A DNA stretch of 64,000 nt from Corallium rubrum (lineage: Eukaryota; Cnidaria; Anthozoa; Scleralcyonacea; Coralliidae), in assembly GCA_964035015.1 (NCBI GenBank), contig OZ036008.1, positions 10,396,192 to 10,460,191 of the forward strand. The letters are read 5' to 3'. The notes under the pieces were generated by a model that searched no databases, had not been told where the DNA came from, and worked only from the letters and a program-made list of their open reading frames with translations. The position numbers and the translations under genes were made by a program. This document shows positions 11,312 to 23,108 of the stretch, piece by piece. The number at the start of each line of letters is the position of its first letter. Position 1 is the first letter of the stretch.

Positions 11312-14300
11312 ATGGCTGTAGAAGAATTTAAAAGTTTGATGTTGTGGCTATACTCTGAACTGGTTGCTTTTGTGTACAGTGTCGGCAACGTCCTTGCTTC
11401 TATTCCTCAATATCTTGGTTTCAAAACCAAAAATAACGACGATAGGGAAAAAGATGAGAACGTGAACGAAGTCGAATATATGGACGATGGTGATAATTGG
11501 CCTCTAAAGAAAGGAATGTCTGCAGCCAGAAGAAGGTTTCCGAAGAGGCCCAGAAAATTTAAACAGGTTAACAATGACAGTCTTCAAGAGAACGTGCGAA
11601 ATGTAAATGGCAATCCTGGTGAGTATATATATTAAGTGTTTACATCAACAAATCCAGTCTTTGAAATAAACTTAAGAATTATACTTATTTCCATGTATTG
11701 ACGCCGGACGTACGTTTGGGGGCGATGGGCCAACCTAATGTTTTGGTCTAGCAAGGGCGGACACAAATAGTGTTTTCATTTTTTATCCACTTTTTAACTT
11801 CCATTTTTTAACTTCCGCTTACATTTTTATACCCCTTCCTTGTTTTGCTCGTCGGCGGTGGAAATAGCAAGTATTCTTTGCATCTCATTGATTTCTTATT
11901 GTCATTTTGATATGATTGGCCATTTTTTTGTCACATGGTTATCTTTCCTATATAAGTTTGCTGTTTTGTTTAAACGTTCTCTCTGACGAAGGGCCTTCGC
12001 TCGAAACGTTAGACTCCTACATTCTCCGTTTCGACAGTATATCCTGCAACCTTTACTATATTTCGATAATAACTAACTATAACTAACTATAACTTAAACT
12101 ATAACTAACTTAACTATATTTCGATAATTTTTTGGTAGTCGAGTTCACATTTGTGGCCTAGTTATTAAAAGCTTCATTTTCATTCTTAGTACTCTTTTAC
12201 GAATTATGGTTACTTTTGGGGACCGCCGTAAGTGGTCAATAGTAATTATTAATGAAAAATATCTATCTATCTATATCTGTAAAGCGATTTATTTTTACAA
12301 GACTACTTTCAATAAACTGAAGAATTTATTTGGAACTAAATTTTCCATTCCATATTTATTTTAAATACGTTTTGGATATTATTTATTTCATTTGCTACAT
12401 TTATTGTATCATTTTTGTTGTTTTTAACAGTTTCTGTGAAAGATTCTGAAGATTTCTACACGTTAAAGGTCAGTAGTTAGTGGTTTTTAAAATAATAGTA
12501 TCTTTTGTGTACAGTAGAATGTTTAGGAGTGCAGCTTATATATGGAAATTTAGTTTTCCCGTGGTGCTGCAATCCCTGCATCCACTTATTTTCGTTTTGT
12601 TATGCATGTAAATGTTTCTATTTTGTTAATATAACGTTTATATATTATGTAATTAAGTAATATTTATGAATATGGCTTAAGAAAGTGATATTACAGTTAA
12701 TTCTTTCATGTATATTAATCAACAGTCACGGTGTTTAAAGTGGATTTCTGATGAATGTTTTTGCACAACACTAAAGATGTTACGGTATAGTTAGTAATCG
12801 TCAAAGCTTCATTTAAAAATTCGTTCATTAAAGAAAAGGTGATCAGTTTATGATCAGTTTACGTGTGAAGTGCTACCATTAAAAGTGGCCGAGCTTGAGA
12901 AGAATGAGTCGAGGAAGCTTATGACGTCAGACCCCATAACAACAATGACCCTTTTGTTGACAACAACGATCTTTTGTTGAGTCTATGACGTCATAACATC
13001 TCCTCAACTCATTCTTCTCATATAAACACGGCCAATTTAATGGCGGCGCTCCAAAATACAAACATAAAATACAACTTTGTTTTTGAGAATTTCGAAATGA
13101 AACTTTGAACAATTGACCGTACCGAAACATATGGCGACTTGTACATTTAACCACAATCGTTTGCGAACAGTAAACATTGTTTCTTGCAGAATTATTGGAA
13201 GATATGGTTTTAAACCGATCAACTTTAGTAGGAATGAACTTCTTGTTTACTTAATCCACCTTAGCATGATAAACAATGTTTTGTTGTTATTTGAGATGAT
13301 TTGACGTCGCAAAGCATTGTGGTTAAATGTACCACCGCCATCTTTTTCAGTACTGTCAATTACCAACTATCACAATATCTTTAAAGTGTCTACGAAGTGA
13401 AAAATTCGTTGGCATTTTTGTTGTTTTGATTGTACAGAGGAGCATGACAGGAGCACTTACGGAAAATTTCAAGAGAATCTGATGCGTAGTTTTCGCGCTA
13501 TCAACTCTCAAAATTTTCCGTGGATAGTTTGTTTTGGGGAAATTTGGGCTTCTTGGTAACAATGCCTTATGACGTATGCAGATGGATCATTAATAGTGAA
13601 ATCTATTGTTCTTATGCATAGTTGCCATTTGTGTACGTCATAAGCTACCGAAAGCCCAAGTTTTCTCCAAGAACGAACTAGCCATGGCAAACTTTGAGAG
13701 TTGATAGCGCGAAAACTACGCATCAGATTCTCTTGAAATTTTCAGTGACTGCTCCTGCCATGTTCCTCTGTACAAGAAAACAACAAAAATGCCAACGATT
13801 TTTTCATTTCATAGACACTTTAAGATTATGCAGAAACATTACCAACAGTATTTGGCATAAGAGAACCACTTTAGACCTTTCATTCATGGCTTCCGAGGCG
13901 TCTCCCTTTGACGGATAAAATCGTCTGGCGTTAGACAGAGTAAACAAATAAAATAACAATGCACATGGAAGGGTGTAAGCAGTAACAAGCTTTTACTTTC
14001 TCTGTTTAATTATTTTATAAAATAGAGTGGTTTATTGATTTTTCTTCCACTAATAAAATCGATAATCTCACATGTGTGATTATTCATGATAATCTCACGT
14101 GTCGATTATCATGAAACGCATTAGAGTTTACCGCTCTATTTTTTAAGCCGGTTTTCCACTAGGCGACTTTTTTCGCGCGAAGCGACTTTTTCTTTTGTCT
14201 CATGAGCTCTGAGCTGGAACTAATCAGAAATCTATTGAATTCGAACAAAAGAAAGTCGCTTCGCGAGAAAAAAATCGCCTAGTGGAAAACCGACTTTAGG

Positions 14301-15390
14301 GCAATGGCGCTATATTTTATATCAAATAAACAGAACAATACATACAGGGAAATAAAAGTAGTGTGCTGTGTAGGCAGTTTTGAAACACAGATGGAAATAA
14401 TGTAAGGTGTGAGTACTGCCGAAATTATTGAACGTTGAGTTTTTTAACGTTTCGAGCGAAGGTCACGTTTCAATCTTCGCTCAAAACGTTAGAAAACTAC
14501 GTCCAATAATTTCGGCAGCACTCAAACGGCCTTACATTATTTCTATCTGTAGAACAATACATGGATGTTTGGACTGAATATGAAATTATTTCTCGTGTTG
14601 AACAGGATATCTCAGGCACTCATTGCTTTGCTAGCGCTCACTCGTGATATCCTGGTTAACACTCAACACTCGACAGTGACGTAGCCAGGGGGAGAGCTGT
14701 GGGAGCCGCGGCTGCCCCCCTTTAGATATAAAACAACAGACATGTAACTACAAAACTGATGCAATATGAATTATGTCAGGAAATAAACTGTAAACATGCA
14801 TTTTGAGTATCTATGTGACGTTTGCATGTTTTGAGTATTTTATATGACGTTTTTTAACCTTTAGGGTCTGTAAAATCTTCCTCCAAAAGCCAGGAAATGG
14901 CATTTCAGCGACTCTCGATTTCAAAATTTCCCGGGGGAGCATGCCCGCGGACCCCCCTAAAAATTTATTCTGATTTCGGCTCCGGCTCCCTCCCTTTCAA
15001 AATCCTGGCCACGTCCCTGACACTCGAAATAAATTTCATATTTTCACACATCCATGTATTATTCTCTATATAATTTCCACGAATTTAGATTAACACTTCT
15101 ATACTACTGTTATTTTTAGAATCCTTATTGTGTGGTTATTGTCAACGTAAATTTCCAAGGCATTTTCCCGCCGAGGAATGGTGGCGAAGCAGACGTTAAG
15201 AATATCGAACATTTACTGACGAAAAAGGCTCGTTTTAAAGCGGTGCATGTTTATAAAGACTGCAGACGGCGAGAAATGCTGGATATTATCGATAAAGTTG
15301 CAGTATCTGATGAAATGAGTAAGTTTTCTAAGAATAAACAAATGTGGACTATCTTTTTTATACAATAAAATTATTTATTTGTATATTTAC

Positions 15391-15429
<39 letters not shown>

Positions 15430-16410
15430 TTTTGACCAGTATTGTCCTGTCTGGGGCTTTACTATTGAAATTAAAGTGTAATTTATTCACAAAATATTAC
15501 AATTTATTCACAAAATATTATAATTTATTCAAATATAATTTATTCATAAAATAATATAATTTTCTCATAAAATATTATCATTTATTCACAAAATATTATT
15601 TATTTACAAAGTATTATAATTTATTCACAAAATATTATAATTTATTCTCCAAACATAATTTGTTTTGTTCACAAGATCAGAGAAGACACGATTCGAATCT
15701 TTTATTAGCGACTAACTACTGATTATATTTTTGCCTGCTTTTTTATAACTTACAATATTAGTTATTCACAAAGTATATTATTATTTATTTACAAAATATT
15801 ATAGCCGTATTATTAAATTAATATATTTTTAAAAAAATTGGGTTTTTTTGTAGAACATCATGATGGGTTTATCTGCTTTATTTCAAGTCACGGTACTCGC
15901 AAAGGAATACGAGCAGTTGATAAGAATGGTGTTACTGTTGATGAGCTCACATCAAGATTAAATGGACAGCAATGTCCAGCTTTAAGGGGAAAACCAAAGC
16001 TGTTCTTTATCTCCGCATGCAGAGGAAGTAAATCCGATCGTGGTGTCCCGGCTGGAGGTATTGTGCCAGACGCTGATGATGATGAAATGCCTATTCCAAA
16101 ACTACCCACTGCTGCTGATTTTCTCGTCGCTTATTCCACAACTAAGGAGCATATTTCCCACCGGAGGTATACCATATCAATCAGTGCGGAAGATCCTGGT
16201 TCTTGGTTTATATATGCTCTTAGAAATGTATGTGATGAATACATGGATAAGGAGGATTTAATGCAAATCATGGCAAGGGTGAACAACGTAGTGGCGATGA
16301 TGGCAACTGGAGGAGATGATCATGTCGACGGCTTAAAACAAATGCCTGTTGAGATGTTCATGCTAAGGAAGAGGGTGTTGTTGGGAAACGACTGGAGTAC
16401 GCTACTCTAG
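11312..16410 (+). CDS. Caspase (cysteine aspartate protease), four exons, catalytic dyad intact
   Basis: Exons 11312-11618, 12431-12468, 15120-15318 and 15854-16410 join in frame (phases 1, 0, 1) at GT-AG sites to give 366 residues. The protease domain starts near residue 116 (NPYCVVIVNVNF). The catalytic His194 lies in ISSHGT and Cys237 in ISACRG. The linker GIVPDADDDEMP is a plausible site for processing into p20 and p10. The small-subunit substrate region reads SHRRYTIS then GSWFIYAL. The N-terminal ~100 residues start with a hydrophobic stretch and become basic; I see no clear CARD or DED, so it looks like an effector-type caspase. A CTTTCAG acceptor at 11220 suggests an upstream non-coding exon. 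The next gene is a pseudocaspase with the same exon plan, so the two look like tandem duplicates. Confidence 0.93.
11983..12064. repeat. Fragment of foldback family F1
   Basis: Carries one arm only: GAAGGGCCTTCGCTCGAAAC, GTTAGACTCCTACATTCTC and GACAGTATATCC, ending in CTATATTTCGA. It lies in caspase intron 1. Confidence 0.6.
12150..12292 (+). mobile_element. LINE 3' tail in caspase intron 1
   Basis: A GGGGACCGCCGTAAGTGGTC block followed by a short spacer and a (TATC)n tail resembles the 3' terminus of CR1/L2-type non-LTR elements. No coding sequence remains. Confidence 0.5.
13381..13823. mobile_element. TTAA-flanked palindromic MITE, family T1, copy 1
   Basis: TTAA stands at both ends. Inverted arms start AGTGTCTACGAAGTGAAAAA and AGTGTCTATGAAATGAAAAA. 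Internal arms include CGTTGGCATTTTTGTTG and AGAGAATCTGATGCGTAG with their complements. A second copy of the same family lies at 62986-63423. It sits in caspase intron 2. Confidence 0.75.
14145..14297. mobile_element. Short palindromic MITE (GTTTTCCACTAGGCGA ends)
   Basis: The left arm GGTTTTCCACTAGGCGA continues into TCGCGCGAAGCGACTTT. The right arm is the near-perfect reverse complement ending TCGCCTAGTGGAAAACC. A diverged relative is nested at 21.19-21.38 kb. Confidence 0.65.
14350..14560. mobile_element. Foldback family F1, diverged copy
   Basis: Contains AAAGTAGTGTGCTGTGTAGG, ACTGCCGAAAT, AACGTTTCGAGCGAAGG and the reverse arm with TTCGGCAG. It is clearly F1 but has many substitutions, so it is an older insertion. 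Confidence 0.55.
14674..15019. mobile_element. hAT-like non-autonomous element with 8-bp target duplication
   Basis: Ends CAGTGACGTAGCCAGG and CCTGGCCACGTCCCTG. The flanks are an exact 8-bp duplication, ACACTCGA, at 14666-14673 and 15020-15027. A related inverted copy is at about 56827-57180. There is no transposase. It lies in caspase intron 2, about 100 bp before exon 3. Confidence 0.8.
15362..15435. repeat. (TTTA)n microsatellite
   Basis: About fifteen TTTA units directly after caspase exon 3. They are followed to about 15660 by degenerate TTTATTCACAAAATATTA repeats. Confidence 0.8.
15470..15660. repeat. Short AT-rich tandem repeat in caspase intron 3
   Basis: Several imperfect units of roughly 20 bp built on AATTTATTCACAAAATATTA follow one another, with single-base changes and small indels. 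Confidence 0.6.
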
Positions 16411-18150
16411 AGGGTTTTAATCTAACAATACACAATGAATGACATTTTTTTGTAAAGCAAGCTGTATTACTGTCTTTTATATGAAGTAAAAAATTCCAAA
16501 AATTTTCAACAAACGTCAGTAAAGTTTGTTTTCTAAATAACCGTTATTTCCCCAAAAAAGATGTAATATGTATTTTTTAGGTTGTTGAGTACCAATGGTT
16601 TCTATTAGCATTACAAAATGTACAAAAACTGATATTGTAAAATATCTAGGGCTTAGTTACACGTATAATTGCTATAGGCGTGTGAATTTTCGTTACAACT
16701 ATAACCGAAAAATGTTAATAAAGTCTAAAAAATCTGAAGAAAGGATTTGTGTTGTGGTATATTGTTATAGAATAGAATAGAACAGAATAGTTTAATTCTG
16801 CTCACGTTTTACAATAATGAAAACTTATAATAATTTATTTACAGAATGGCACATATTGAGTTACTTAAATAAATCAAATTTTTTTTAGCCTGAGGGCTAA
16901 GTTAACTGTTTGGTTTTCTGGTTAGTCCCCAGCCTAGTTATGTCCGATGTTTTACGACAGGTAGAGGAAAACGTTTTGAACTTTGAAGTTGGCTATATCA
17001 CTTAAAGAATTAGAGTAAATACTAATATTGTATGTGTAATACTTTAGCAGTAATAATTATAAGTATTGTTCTGACAGCAAATAACGTTTCAGATATTTTG
17101 AGAAAGCGAATACGTTTAAATCTTTCATTTTTGATGGAAGATTTTTCCAAAATTCGATTGATATAGAAGAGATAATTTGTTTTCCTGTATTTGTTCTTAC
17201 TCCTTATCAATAAATGAAACTCTTGTGTTTTATAATTTCCTGTCATCAGAATAAAAACTATATAAAGAGTTCCAAGAACCCTATTGTGTGTCATTTTTGT
17301 TTTTTTATTTATTTACTTTTCCTACTCGAAATATTTGTCCCTTACAGAAGAGCAGAAATTGATTATACATCCATAAGTTACTAAACGAAATTGGGAACAG
17401 AGCGAAATTGGAAACATAATCTCACTCTTTTCTTAAACCCTTGGCAACCCTTGACGCCTAAAATCGTCTGGCGTTAGACAGAGTAAAACCGTCTGGCGTT
17501 AGACAGAGTGAAATACTAAACTGCATGAGGCTGCATCGTTCCAGAAGAAACGATACGGGCACCAAAGGGTTAAATAATCATTATATTTACTTTCATAACC
17601 TATATTTTCATATTTTTTATAAATCAGAAAATCGAATTTGCATAATCTGTAATGCAATTACATTTAATAATTCATGAGGAAAACACAAAGAACATCCATG
17701 TTTAATGAGGGTCTATATATGTGATATAGATTTCTCTTGATTTACATAAACTTTAGCTTTGATTTTCTCGACTTAGACAACGTTTTTTTTAGAAAAATTA
17801 CTACGCCAATGAACTTACCAAATAGATCGTTTTAGAAGTAATTTACAGAATTCGTGTCCGTTCTGTATCGGGATACACTGAGATATACTCGGCTTCGCCT
17901 CGTGTCTGTAAATAGTATTTATAGAATGAAGCTAAGTGAAAAGGCAAAGGGACTTTAGTTATCGAGGGTATTGCATGTAACGTGGTAAACTGCTGAAATT
18001 TTTAGCAACGGAATATACTGACGTTTAGAGCGGAGCCCTTTAATCAGAGGAAAATGTGAACTAAAATGAAGCTTGGAACTGCACTCCAAAACGTTTTAGA
18101 AAAAAGGATAATTTCTCATTACCGTACTGAACCACCTTATTTCTATTTCG
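16411..18150. other. Intergenic region between the two caspase-family genes (proximal part)
   Basis: No gene is recognised. At 17465-17514 are two adjacent copies of a 25-bp motif (CGTCTGGCGTTAGACAGAGT plus five bases) that is the reverse complement of the large satellite monomer at 41-48 kb. Confidence 0.5.
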
Positions 18151-18156
18151 AATGAT

Positions 18157-18371
18157 TATTGTGTTTTGTGTTTGTGTTTGTGTTTGTGTTTGTGTTTGTG
18201 TTTGTGTTTGTGTTTGTGTTTGTGTTTGTGTTTGTGTTTGTGTTTGTGTTTGTGTTTGTGTTTGTGTTTGTGTTTGTGTTTGTGTTTGTGTTTGTGTTTG
18301 TGTTTGTGTTTGTGTTTGTGTTTGTGTTTGTGTTTGTGTTTGTGTTTGTGTTTGTGTTTGTGTTTGTGTTT
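18157..18371. repeat. (TTTGTG)n microsatellite
   Basis: About 35 nearly perfect hexamer copies. Long open frames here in several phases are products of the repeat and not genes. Confidence 0.95.
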
Positions 18372-18490
18372 CTTATTTCTGTTTCGAATGATTATATTCG
18401 AAATCGTCATGTATGCATGTATGCATGAAGACTTGTCTAGATATTGAAGAAACTTATACTATAATATCATTCGACCTTCAGCTCCCAACT

Positions 18491-18574
18491 TGACCTGTAG
18501 CTCAGTTGGCAGTTGACAGAGCGTCGGACTAGTATAGTAAACCGATGGGCGCGGGTTCGATTCCCAGCCGGTCC
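18491..18574 (+). repeat. tRNA-like sequence (tRNA-derived repeat or pseudogene)
   Basis: An A box (TAGCTCAGTTGG) and a B box (GGTTCGATTCC) are present and the acceptor arm pairs in part. The D loop contains an extra TTGACAG and the anticodon region an extra TAG relative to the copy at 23613. That makes a functional tRNA unlikely. The anticodon region resembles Thr(AGU). Confidence 0.6.
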
Positions 18575-19147
18575 AAGTATGGTTCGTCACTCGGAGTAAC
18601 ACCTTAATATTATCACCTTATTTCTGTTTGTTTATTTTTTGCCCATACACACATTTCACGACACCCAAATACATTTTCTAGAAAATTAGTTCTTAAGGGC
18701 TACAGGCTTTTGTCACAATTTACATTTTATATATACATATGTCACTTAATATGTTATTTTACATATGAAGGTGTCTTTCAAATTCAAAACGAGCAAATTT
18801 CGTTTTTATATTTGAAATTAATTCAGACGATCAAAATTTTGAGCTCACCAATATATACCATATCGAAAGTGAAAATGAGAAATGAAAGCATATGATCTAT
18901 TTATATCAAAGATTATTTCATTACCGATTAAAACAATTTTCAGTTTCTCTTTTGAAATACATCCCGGCCCGCTTGTTAATTACTGCATGGAACGAGCGGA
19001 TATAATTGAATATAAGCTAGAAACGAATTGAAAGCGGTAATAGACAGATGTTATTACTGTACTTGCTACAGCCATTGACTGAGAAGAATTTTATATAAGA
19101 CTAAAATCAAGGTGAGTTGAGGAAACACTACTTGGACGTATTTATAC

Positions 19148-19691
19148 GTATAGTGTAATAAAAGTAGCGTGCTGCGTAGGCATTGTAGAAACAACAATCG
19201 ACATATAGTAAGTAAGAGATAAAGCCCGAGAACGAGGGCTGTATGCTATATACAGCCCCGAGGACGCGAAGCGTCCGAGGGCTGTATATCGCATGCAGCC
19301 CGACGTTCGAGGGTTTTATCTGACTTATTTCACGATTGAGGAGGTTTTCCAACAAACTTATGTCTTTTTTTCTACCTTGGACCAAGATTTTCCTAGTTTT
19401 TTTCTTCATTTCTTTTCTAATTAGTATTCAAGGGCTGTATGCTATATACAGCCCGCGGTACATCAAAGAAAACCGACTCAATCGTGAAATAAGGTTAGAT
19501 ATATTGCCGAAACAGAGAACGTAGGAGTCTAACGTTTCGAGCGAAGGCCCTTCGCCAGAGAGAAACGTGGCGTTTCTGCGAAGGGCCTTCGGACGAAGGG
19601 CCTTCGCTCGAAACGTTAGACTCCTACGTTCTCTGTTTCGGCAGTATATCTGTATAAAACCTTACTATATATTTCGATTGTTGTTTATACG
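19148..19691. mobile_element. Foldback family F1 copy with a nested insertion
   Basis: The left part has AAAGTAGCGTGCTGCGTAGG. The right part has the two CTAACGTTTCGAGCGAAGGC arms and GGCAGTATATC. TTTATACGTATAG occurs on both sides (19141-19153, 19684-19696), marking the duplication plus end bases. Another palindrome (about 19205-19490) interrupts the left arm. Confidence 0.7.
19205..19490. mobile_element. Nested palindromic element with GGGCTGTAT arms
   Basis: Arms AGATAAAGCCCGAGAACGAG and CGTTCGAGGGTTTTATCT enclose GGGCTGTATGCTATATACAG repeats and their complement. A third copy of the GGGCTGTATGCTATATACAG block lies at 19430. It splits the F1 arm between GTAAG and AAGGTTAG. Confidence 0.55.
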
Positions 19692-19921
19692 TATAGGTTA
19701 TTTTGAGGCCACGAGGGGATATAGGGGAATATTAATCTACTGCTTTGCCAGGGCTATTGAATATATTCCCCTAAAAGAACAAAGGAAACCGCAACCTCGT
19801 ACCCAGGGCCCTTATCTCCGCTCCCCCGCCCCCGCCCCGCTGCGAAAAGGTTGAGGAAACCGAGGCATGTGAAAAATAAAGATCGATGAAGTTCACCGAA
19901 ATTGATTCAGATTGTTTATTT

Positions 19922-20037
19922 AAGACCCCCGTTTACACTAGAACAAAAGTATCCGGATTCACATTGCTTTTTTATCCTCAAGAGGATGAAAAACAATGTG
20001 AATCCGGATACTTTTGCTCTAGTGTAAACGGGACTTA
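19922..20037. mobile_element. Near-perfect palindrome (CCGTTTACACTAGA arms)
   Basis: The left arm CCGTTTACACTAGAACAAAA continues with GTATCCGGATTCACATTG. The right arm mirrors both around TCCTCAAGAGGA. At about 115 bp it looks like a very small MITE. Confidence 0.65.
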
Positions 20038-20660
20038 ACATGTTCGAGAAAGTTATTCGTCCAGGTTATTAAAGTATAGTCTTGAGAAAGACTGTTTGTG
20101 GTTGGTGGTAGTGACTGACGTTGTCGTTTCGACCTCCTCATGCAGCAGTGGTCACGGGCTTCAGAGCCCTCTACAATCTTTCCCAAGACTACTCTAACCA
20201 GACGAGCAACTTTCTCAAACATGTTATAATAGTCCTGGGTTCAAACCATTTACTTTATTGTTCATTTAATTATTTCTGAATGGAGTTATTTTAAACGTTA
20301 TGCATGTATAATTGATTACAACGCATATAAAAAAGCAACCTATTTTATAAAAATATTCTAAGAATTTTTGGTGAAGTATAATAAAGAGTTTAAGCTTTAA
20401 CTGAGAGTTCTGGCAAATGGCGGAATTGATTTTGTAGTATAGTTTCTACGTCATGCATGATGGTGATTTTACGTTATAATTTAACGTGAGAAGTCTTTTT
20501 TCTGTGAGTGATTGTTTTAAATAAGAATTTTGCTTTCACCTGCTGTTTGGCGTACGAACTCCAGATTTGCACTCAAGATTTTTCTTTATATTACTCAGAG
20601 TATTTTGTAAATATATTTATGTCTTTGTGTTCAAGGCTCTCTCTATAGCTGAAATCCACA

Positions 20661-23108
20661 ATGGCCATGTCAGATTCTTCAGAAGACGAGGCACGTATCA
20701 ATGCCATTCTGTCGGATGACATCATTCATGGAACATCTCAATCGAAGATTGCTAAAACTCAGAGGAAAAGAAACTGTAAGTCAAGTTATACACTTACAAA
20801 TAATAATTCATGAATAATTTCTTGAATGGTTTTTATGATGATATTTGTATAATTCAAATAGTATATTAAAAGTGGCAGTGTATTACACCAGGTTTATTTA
20901 TTTTTTGAGTTTTTTATTTTTATATCATAAAGTCATGAATCAACAGGTCAAAAGCTCAGCAAATAAATACGCGGTGTATCCAGAAACCTATCTTGAATTA
21001 TATTACTCATGATATCCCACTGACCTCTAATATATAACTGGACTGCGGGTCCACGATACTTTGGTATTACATGAAGTGTCCCCAATTGAACGGCGCCATC
21101 TTTGATTTTCTGGTTTGCTGATTGGTTAATTTTAGACCTAACAAGATGGCGTCCTGTCGGTCATCTGTGATTGGTCAATTTCGCGGCTAAAGCCCGTTCT
21201 CCACTGGGCGAATTTGTTCGCGCGAAGCGAATTCTCCGGCAATATGATTGGCAAGTAAGAAAATTGGCGCGAAAACTAGCAGCACCAACCAATTACATTG
21301 CATGAACGGGTATTTCGATTCGATTCGCGCGAACAAATTCGCCTAGTGCCATCTTGTTAAATCTTAAGCCCGTTCTCCGCCTGATGGCGTGTATTTGGGC
21401 CATTTTTCCGTGGGGCACCCGCAGTCCAGTTATATAGACTAGAGGTCAGTGTGATATCCCAACTAACTGCCGTCTTCTGCATGCATGTAGCCCTCAGTGG
21501 ACTCCAGGACACTGATGAGGCTGTTCACATTAAGCTCACCGATTGAGTGATTGAGACCTACACAAAAATATTTTTTTGAATTAAATAATCAATACTTTCA
21601 ATTCTTCTGCAGACGATCGTGGATCAACACTAGTAGCATTTTCATTGAAGGTAAAGTCAATGCCCACTTTCTCAGGATAACATCTCGTAAAATCAAAACT
21701 ACAAAAAATACTCATATATTCTTTGTTTTTAGAATGCTTATTGTGTTATTGTCCATAATATTAACTTCAAAACAGAGGATTCGGAGAAATTGTACGATAG
21801 AAAAATCCGGGAATTAAAGCGATTCCTGGAACAACATGCGCGTTTTTCTACAGTTGAGGTTTACAAGAATTGCACAGGAGTGAGCTTTCTGAAAATATTT
21901 CAAGACATTGCTCACAATCCACATCTGGGTAAGAAATAATTAGAATAAACTTGCTCGCCATAGGTATTTTTTTATACAAAGTTCAGAAACTCGTTATAAT
22001 TCACGAGGAAAACACAAAGGATCTGATAAAAAAATCCTCCTGATTTACATAAACTTTAGCTTTAATTTTCTCGGCTTACAAAAAAACACTGTCTTCGGTG
22101 AGATATCCTGTAGAAATATCATTAAACAATAAGCTTAGAGAAGGTCAGTCTTTTTCAACATTCCTACGCCAGTGAACTTACCAAATTGGGTCGATCTGAT
22201 AAAACATAGTCAATCGAGATATGGTCTGGAAACTCGGCAAACTTCAAAGCGCCTATAATGAGCTGTGATTTTATGTTGAACCGTACCTTACACCGTGCAC
22301 ATCCTTTGTATTAGGTTTATTACTATTTAAATAGCACGGTTGAGTGATTGAAGTTCACGTTGCTATTGGACAATTCGTTCATTATACTAAAATACAATGT
22401 GTTCAGTGACCGTGCACCGTGCACAAAAATGCATAAAGGCGAACAAAAAGATAGACCAAAGACTTTAGCTGAGTTTCCAGACCATATCTCGATTGACTAT
22501 GGATAAAAACACTCCTCAGTGCTCATGTTTTAAATATTACATGAAACTGAAAGACTAGAGCATCTTATACATCGTGTAATTTAAGAATCTTCCAGACTGG
22601 TTTTGTTAACTGTTAACTGTTAACTGTCAATTAACCAAATATAAAGCTCTTTTCAACCGATATATTGACTTTTCTTTTCTCTCGTTATCTAGACGATTAT
22701 GATGGCTTTTTCTGTTTTATACTGTGTGATAACGACGCAAAAACACCTGGAAATGTTGATATAGATGGAGCCATATCAACAATAACTAAAAGTCCACAGT
22801 TGAACGAAAAACCTAAAATGTTCTTCGTTGAAGAAGCTACCGAAGACAACACACCAAATTCTGGAATTCACAACCCAACGATGGAATTCGGCAACGAGTT
22901 TCTATACGCGCATGAAAAAAGTTTATTGGACAATAGTTTTATTGCTAGATTACTGGCTTCATTCGTGACATTTTCTGACCGTGAAAATATCCTGGCTATG
23001 ATAGCAAGATGCAGTTATTTGTCAATGCACACGCAAGTATATAACTTTAGCAAGCCCGTCGTGTTCGCCAACTGCTTCCGTAAACTAAAGCACGACGATG
23101 ATGCCTGA
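20661..23108 (+). CDS. Pseudocaspase: caspase-fold paralogue lacking catalytic His and Cys
   Basis: Exons 20661-20775, 21613-21650, 21733-21928 and 22693-23108 join in frame at GT-AG sites (phases 1, 0, 1) to give 254 residues. The intron phases and the 38-bp second exon are identical to the upstream caspase. Matching blocks include NAYCVIVHNINF (NPYCVVIVNVNF upstream), EVYKNC (HVYKDC), YDGFFCFI (HDGFICFI), KPKMFFV (KPKLFFI) and DRENILAMIAR (DKEDLMQIMAR). The catalytic histidine position is Asp129 (ILCDN) and the cysteine position is Ala165 (VEEAT). The linker and substrate loops are shortened and GSWF is lost. All exons are open, so I read it as a retained non-enzymatic gene, perhaps a decoy or regulator like c-FLIP, and not as a decayed copy. 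The N-terminus (MAMSDSSEDEAR...) is acidic and then basic, with no recognised domain. Expression is unproven. Confidence 0.85.
21018..21451. mobile_element. hAT-like MITE with 8-bp target duplication
   Basis: Ends CACTGACCTCTA and TAGAGGTCAGTG, continuing inward as AACTGGACTGCGGGT and its complement. TGATATCC flanks it exactly at 21010-21017 and 21452-21459. A palindrome with GTTCTCCACTGGGCGAA ends lies inside it (about 21188-21380). It sits in pseudocaspase intron 1. Confidence 0.75.
22205..22501. mobile_element. P-like MITE, family M7, copy 1
   Basis: A 297-bp element with ends CATAGTCAATCGAGATATGG and its exact reverse complement. GATAAAA is duplicated on both sides (22198-22204, 22502-22508). 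It lies in pseudocaspase intron 3. CA...TG ends and 7-bp duplications suggest the P superfamily, tentatively. Confidence 0.85.

Noticed and set aside
18152..18447. Long Cys/Val, Phe/Val and Lys/His repeat frames
   Set aside because: They are translations of (TTTGTG)n in different phases.
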